Shown here: piece after piece, positions 5,602-8,483 of the stretch
Numbering within the stretch: the first letter of the stretch is position 1
Layout of the letters: each line of letters opens with the position of its first letter
Position numbers and translations under genes: made by a program
Source of the DNA: Coriobacteriaceae bacterium
GTDB taxonomy: Bacteria > Actinomycetota > Coriobacteriia > Coriobacteriales > Eggerthellaceae
NCBI GenBank assembly: GCA_004555335.1
Contig: SFII01000058.1
Location: 1-8,483 of the forward strand
DNA length: 8,483 nucleotides
Reading direction: 5' to 3'
Notes under the pieces: generated by a model
What the model saw: the letters and a program-made list of their open reading frames with translations, nothing else
What the model was told of the DNA's origin: nothing
Database searches by the model: none

Positions 5602-7815
5602 CTAGAGATGGAGGACGCGGTCCTTGATCTCTTCGGTGCGGCCCTGGTTCCAGAACTGGGTGCCGATGTAGCCGCAGGTGCGTCGGGCCACATTGAGCTT
5701 GGACTGGTCCCGGTTACCGCAGTTGGGGCATTCCCAAACCAGCTTGCCATCGTCTTCGGCGATCTGGATTTCGCCGTCGTAGCCGCAGCACTGGCAGTAG
5801 TCAGACTTGGTGTTGAGCTCTGCGTACATGATGTTGTCGTAGATATAGCGCAGCACGCCGATGACCGCTTCCAGGTTGTCCTGCATGTCGGGGACTTCGA
5901 TGTAGCTGATGGCGCCGCCGGGGGACAGGCGCTGGAACTGGCTTTCGAACTTCAGCTTGGTGAAGGCATCGATTTCCTCGGTCACATGGACATGGTAGCT
6001 GTTGGTGATATAGCCCTTGTCGGTGATGCCGGGGATGATGCCGAAGCGGCGCTGCAGGTTCTTGGCGAACTTGTAGGTGGTGGATTCCAGCGGGGTTCCA
6101 TAGAGGCTGAAGTCGATGTCATGCTCGGCCTTCCACTGGGCGCACTTGTCATTCATGTGCTGCATGACGCGGATGGCGAAGGGGGTGGCTTCAGCGTCGG
6201 TGTGGGACTTGCCGGTCATGTACTTCACGCACTCGTACAGGCCCGCATAGCCCAGCGAGATGGTGGAATAGCCGCCGTAGAGCAGCTTGTCGATGGTCTC
6301 GCCCTTCTTCAGGCGCGCGAGTGCGCCGTACTGCCACAGGATGGGGGCCGCGTCGGAGACGGTGCCCTTCAGGCGGTTATGGCGGCACATGAGCGCCTTA
6401 TGGCACAGCTCCAAGCGCTGGTCGAAGATTTGCCAGAAGCTGTTCATGTCGCCCTTGGAGGACAATGCGACATCGACCAGGTTGATGGTCACGACGCCCT
6501 GGTTGAAGCGGCCGTAGTACTTGGGCTTGCTGGGATCGTAGTTGGAAACGCCGGCGACGTTGTCGAAGCCGTTTCCGGAACGGTCGGGGGTCAGGAAGGA
6601 GCGGCACCCCATGCAGGTGTAGCAGTCGCCCTCGCCGTTGCCGTTGATCTTGTATTCCAGCATCTTCTTCTCGGAGATGTAGTCGGGCACCATGCGCCTT
6701 GCAGTGCACTTCGCGGCCATCTGGGTGAGGTAGAAGTACGGTGCGTCTTCCGTCAGGTTGTCGGGCTCGAGCACGTAGATGAGCTTGGGGAATGCGGGAG
6801 TGATCCAGACGCCCTGCTCGTTCTTCACGCCCTCGTGGCGCTGGCGCAGCATTTCCTCGATGCACATGGCCAAGTCGCGCTTTTCCACTTCGTTCTTCGC
6901 CTCGTTCAGGTACATGAACACGGTGATGAACGGGGCCTGGCCGTTGGTGGTCATGAGGGTGACGACCTGGTACTGGATGGTCTGCACGCCGCGGCGGATT
7001 TCATCGCGCACGCGGGCTTCGACGACTGCGTCGAGCTGTTGGGGGTCTGCGTTGAAGCCGAAGGCGTTCATTTCCGCTTCAACCTGACGGCGGATCTTCT
7101 GGCGGCTGACGTCGACGAAGGGAGCAAGATGTGCGAGCGAGATGCTCTGGCCGCCGTACTGGCAGCTTGCGACCTGCGCGATGATCTGCGTCGCGATATT
7201 GCAGGCGGTGCTGAAGCTATGCGGTTTCTCGATAAGGGTGCCGGAGATGACGGTGCCGTTCTGGAGCATGTCTTCCAGGTTCACCAGGTCGCAGTTGTGC
7301 ATGCGCTGCGCATAGTAGTCGGAGTCGTGGAAGTGGATGATGCCGTTTTCGTGGGCTTCCACCACGTCGCGGGGGAGCAGCATGCGGGTTGCCAGGTCCT
7401 TGGACACCTCGCCCGCCATGTAGTCGCGCTGGACGGACACCACGGTGGGGTTCTTGTTCGAGTTCTCCTGCTTCACTTCTTCGTTGTTGCATTCGATCAG
7501 CGACAGGATCTTGTCGTCGGTGGTGTTGGACTGACGCTTCAGGTTCTGCACGTAGCGGTAGATGATGTACTTGCGCGCAACCTCGAAGGCGCCCAGGGCC
7601 ATGATCTGGTCTTCGACCATGTCCTGGATTTCCTCGACGGCGGGGGCGTGGCCGCAGGCCTCGCACTCGACGGTGACGTTGTTGGCTGCAGTGAGGATCT
7701 GCTCGGGGGTGAGCGCGTTTTCAGGAGAGACCTCGCGGTTGGCCTTGGAGATGGCGTGGACAATCTTGGTAACGTCGAAAACCACTTCCGAGCCATTGCG
7801 CTTGATGACTTTCAT
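5602..7815 (-). CDS. nrdD: Anaerobic (class III) ribonucleoside-triphosphate reductase
   Basis: NrdD reduces ribonucleoside triphosphates to deoxynucleotides under anaerobiosis using a glycyl radical. The product is 737 residues, similar to E. coli NrdD (about 712). Residues 1-95 are an ATP-cone allosteric domain (KVIKRNGSEVVFD at the start). The catalytic barrel includes HNC175D, the likely radical-bearing Cys, and MGC404RSFL, the likely second active-site Cys. The C-terminal zinc site is C674-x2-C677 and C696-x2-C699. The glycyl-radical loop RTCGYIG has the radical Gly at 715. All key residues are present. The ATG at 7815 is preceded by AAAGGAAGG (7828-7820). nrdG follows in the same direction. 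Two NrdR-type boxes upstream suggest control by cellular (d)ATP through NrdR. Catalysis requires strictly anaerobic conditions. Confidence 0.98.
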   Translation of the reverse strand: MKVIKRNGSEVVFDVTKIVHAISKANREVSPENALTPEQILTAANNVTVECEACGHAPAVEEIQDMVEDQIMALGAFEVARKYIIYRYVQNLKRQSNTTDDKILSLIECNNEEVKQENSNKNPTVVSVQRDYMAGEVSKDLATRMLLPRDVVEAHENGIIHFHDSDYYAQRMHNCDLVNLEDMLQNGTVISGTLIEKPHSFSTACNIATQIIAQVASCQYGGQSISLAHLAPFVDVSRQKIRRQVEAEMNAFGFNADPQQLDAVVEARVRDEIRRGVQTIQYQVVTLMTTNGQAPFITVFMYLNEAKNEVEKRDLAMCIEEMLRQRHEGVKNEQGVWITPAFPKLIYVLEPDNLTEDAPYFYLTQMAAKCTARRMVPDYISEKKMLEYKINGNGEGDCYTCMGCRSFLTPDRSGNGFDNVAGVSNYDPSKPKYYGRFNQGVVTINLVDVALSSKGDMNSFWQIFDQRLELCHKALMCRHNRLKGTVSDAAPILWQYGALARLKKGETIDKLLYGGYSTISLGYAGLYECVKYMTGKSHTDAEATPFAIRVMQHMNDKCAQWKAEHDIDFSLYGTPLESTTYKFAKNLQRRFGIIPGITDKGYITNSYHVHVTEEIDAFTKLKFESQFQRLSPGGAISYIEVPDMQDNLEAVIGVLRYIYDNIMYAELNTKSDYCQCCGYDGEIQIAEDDGKLVWECPNCGNRDQSKLNVARRTCGYIGTQFWNQGRTEEIKDRVLHL

Positions 7816-7862
7816 GGTCCCTTCCTTTCGGTGTGTTCGGCGTATCGTGTATCGTTTCGGCT

Positions 7863-7887
7863 AATTGTAACTAATTAAGTCACAATT
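7863..7887. promoter_or_regulatory. 25-bp imperfect palindrome upstream of nrdD (possible operator)
   Basis: Arms AATTGTAAC (7863-7871) and GTCACAATT (7879-7887) are inverted repeats with a single mismatch (7869 with 7881). They flank the AT-only centre TAATTAA. On the minus strand it contains TACAAT (7868-7863), a 5-of-6 match to a -10 hexamer, 47 bases before the nrdD ATG, without a good -35. The half-site TTGTGAC resembles CRP/FNR or Rex half-sites, but the 9-base gap between TTGTGA and TTACAA does not fit the usual 6. The binding protein is unknown. Confidence 0.5.
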
Positions 7888-7972
7888 GCTATGGTCTGTT
7901 ACTGTTTTCCCTTATTTCGACTTTGAATACAATACTTGATTTGTCAGCGGAATGAATACCTAGATAAGCAGC

Positions 7973-7988
7973 ACCAAAGATATTGCGC
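7973..7988 (-). promoter_or_regulatory. NrdR box 2 (degenerate)
   Basis: The plus strand reads ACCAAAGATATTGCGC, matching box 1 at 11 of 16 positions, including the core A-ATATTG. It begins exactly 32 bp from box 1, leaving a 16-bp gap. That is the tandem spacing known for NrdR boxes, about three helical turns between centres. It is weaker than box 1, as is often seen for one of a pair. Confidence 0.65.
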
Positions 7989-8004
7989 ATAAAGCAGACT
8001 ACAC

Positions 8005-8020
8005 ACACAACATATTGTGT
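8005..8020 (-). promoter_or_regulatory. NrdR box 1
   Basis: ACACAACATATTGTGT is an inverted repeat with perfect arms ACACAA / TTGTGT and closely resembles the known NrdR consensus (ACAC, AT-rich centre, GTGT). NrdR is an ATP-cone zinc-ribbon repressor of ribonucleotide reductase genes. The box lies 190 bases before the nrdD start. The regulator gene is not in this window. Confidence 0.8.
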
Positions 8021-8184
8021 CCTAATTGGTTTTTCTGCGGAAGACCGTGCGGAAGCAAAGGGTCAATAATGGTACATGACAGCATCCGCTGGGACATTTC
8101 CCGGCGCGTGTACTGGGGGTATGGGGCTTCTGTGTGCAGATGCGCTTTTCGGGGTTTGGGAGTCTGCTTGTGGTTAGCGGGCGC

Positions 8185-8483
8185 TTATCCGACGATGTTG
8201 CGTTCCTTGAATTCGGCATAGACGGTGCGCAGCATCAGGTCGGTGTCGTCCAGGCCCAGATGGCGCTCTGCCTGGTCGGGTGCCAGGGTTCCGCGGCGGC
8301 GTGCCCAGTTCTCCAACGATGCGGGATGGGAGTCGAAGGGGAGCTTGCGTACTTCTGGGTCGAGTTCGCGGCAGATGCTGCGGCTGTCGATGGGGATGAT
8401 CTGGCCTGCCTTGCGGGCTTCGGCGTAACCGTCCAGGTTGAGCATGAACCAGGCGTCCTCGAAGGCGGCATTGTGCGCCATGA
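8185..8483 (-). CDS. 3'-5' exonuclease of the DEDDh family, C-terminal part (5' end outside window)
   Basis: About 98 residues are visible, ending at TAA (8187-8185). AHNAAFED at residues 2-9 matches the Exo II motif (HNAxF[DE]). H74-LGLD-D79 matches the Exo III H-x4-D motif of DEDDh exonucleases, the family of DnaQ, oligoribonuclease and RNase T. The Exo I motif with the first catalytic Asp/Glu pair would lie upstream, outside the window. The ATG at 8481 falls inside the Exo II motif and so cannot be the true start. DSRSICRELDP (32-42) fits the usual segment after Exo II. It may act in DNA repair or RNA turnover; the substrate cannot be told. It is transcribed in the same direction as nrdD, 369 bases upstream, with no visible terminator between. 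Confidence 0.85.
   Translation of the reverse strand, partial: MAHNAAFEDAWFMLNLDGYAEARKAGQIIPIDSRSICRELDPEVRKLPFDSHPASLENWARRRGTLAPDQAERHLGLDDTDLMLRTVYAEFKERNIVG

Larger units (their letters stand above)
7816..8184. other. AT-richer intergenic region upstream of nrdD
   Basis: This 369-base region lies between the exonuclease stop and the nrdD start. The part at about 7850-8035 is clearly richer in A+T than its surroundings. It holds two NrdR-like boxes and a 25-bp imperfect palindrome, listed separately. CGATAC also occurs twice, 7 bases apart, near 7842-7855 on the minus strand. TGCGGAAG is repeated at 8036-8043 and 8048-8055. No convincing terminator for the exonuclease gene was found. Short open frames in the region have no ribosome site and no family features. 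Confidence 0.7.

Noticed and set aside
4822..7878. A 1018-codon open frame on the plus strand, antisense to nrdG and nrdD
   Set aside because: It is a codon-bias shadow of two clear minus-strand genes. Its translation is low-complexity (V, A, G, L, H, D-rich), has no recognisable domain and runs through the nrdD-nrdG junction and two terminators.
7992..8169. A 9-bp inverted repeat AAGCAGACT (7992-8000) / AGTCTGCTT (8161-8169)
   Set aside because: The arms are short and 160 bases apart with no other element-like feature, so chance is the simplest explanation.
8015..8221. A 68-codon plus-strand open frame between nrdD and the exonuclease
   Set aside because: It starts inside NrdR box 1, has no ribosome site, overlaps the end of the exonuclease gene and has no recognisable features.

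Overview
The window looks like chromosomal DNA of a GC-rich, anaerobic, Gram-positive actinobacterium. The Coriobacteriia/Eggerthellales are the best guess, with moderate confidence. The guess rests on a four-S1-domain-style RpsA with an Ala/Glu tail, strong GC codon bias, an oxygen-sensitive class III ribonucleotide reductase and a small clostridial-type ferredoxin. No rRNA, tRNA, CRISPR array, insertion sequence or phage gene is visible.

Layout, plus strand (1-4806): the 3' end of rpsA (ribosomal protein S1) with a strong terminator; an unrecognised 668-residue protein with three membrane segments and a large, probably extracytoplasmic C-terminal region (960-2966); a roughly 320-base leader region holding a promoter, an L10-leader-type RNA and a terminator-like attenuator; rplJ and rplL, the L10 and L12 stalk proteins; a terminator; about 290 bases with no recognisable gene; a 59-residue 2[4Fe-4S] ferredoxin; and another terminator. 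rplJ-rplL are followed here by a terminator and the ferredoxin, not by rpoB, and rplK-rplA do not lie immediately upstream.

Layout, minus strand (8483-4849): the 3' end of a DEDDh-type exonuclease; a 369-base AT-richer intergenic region; nrdD (anaerobic ribonucleoside-triphosphate reductase); a strong intercistronic hairpin; nrdG (its radical-SAM activase); and a terminator that converges on the ferredoxin gene.

How the parts fit: NrdG uses a [4Fe-4S] cluster and S-adenosylmethionine to place the glycyl radical on NrdD, which makes deoxynucleotides without oxygen. Upstream of nrdD are two NrdR-box-like sequences with centres 32 bp apart, the tandem arrangement expected for the dNTP-sensing repressor NrdR. 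A second, unassigned 25-bp imperfect palindrome lies between the boxes and the gene. The rplJ leader can be drawn as mutually exclusive hairpins consistent with autogenous control by L10-L12, and the rplJ start codon also lies in a small hairpin loop.

I found no convincing new multi-gene system. The most useful leads are the regulatory DNA upstream of nrdD, the rplJ leader and start hairpin, the nrdD-nrdG hairpin and the unassigned membrane protein.
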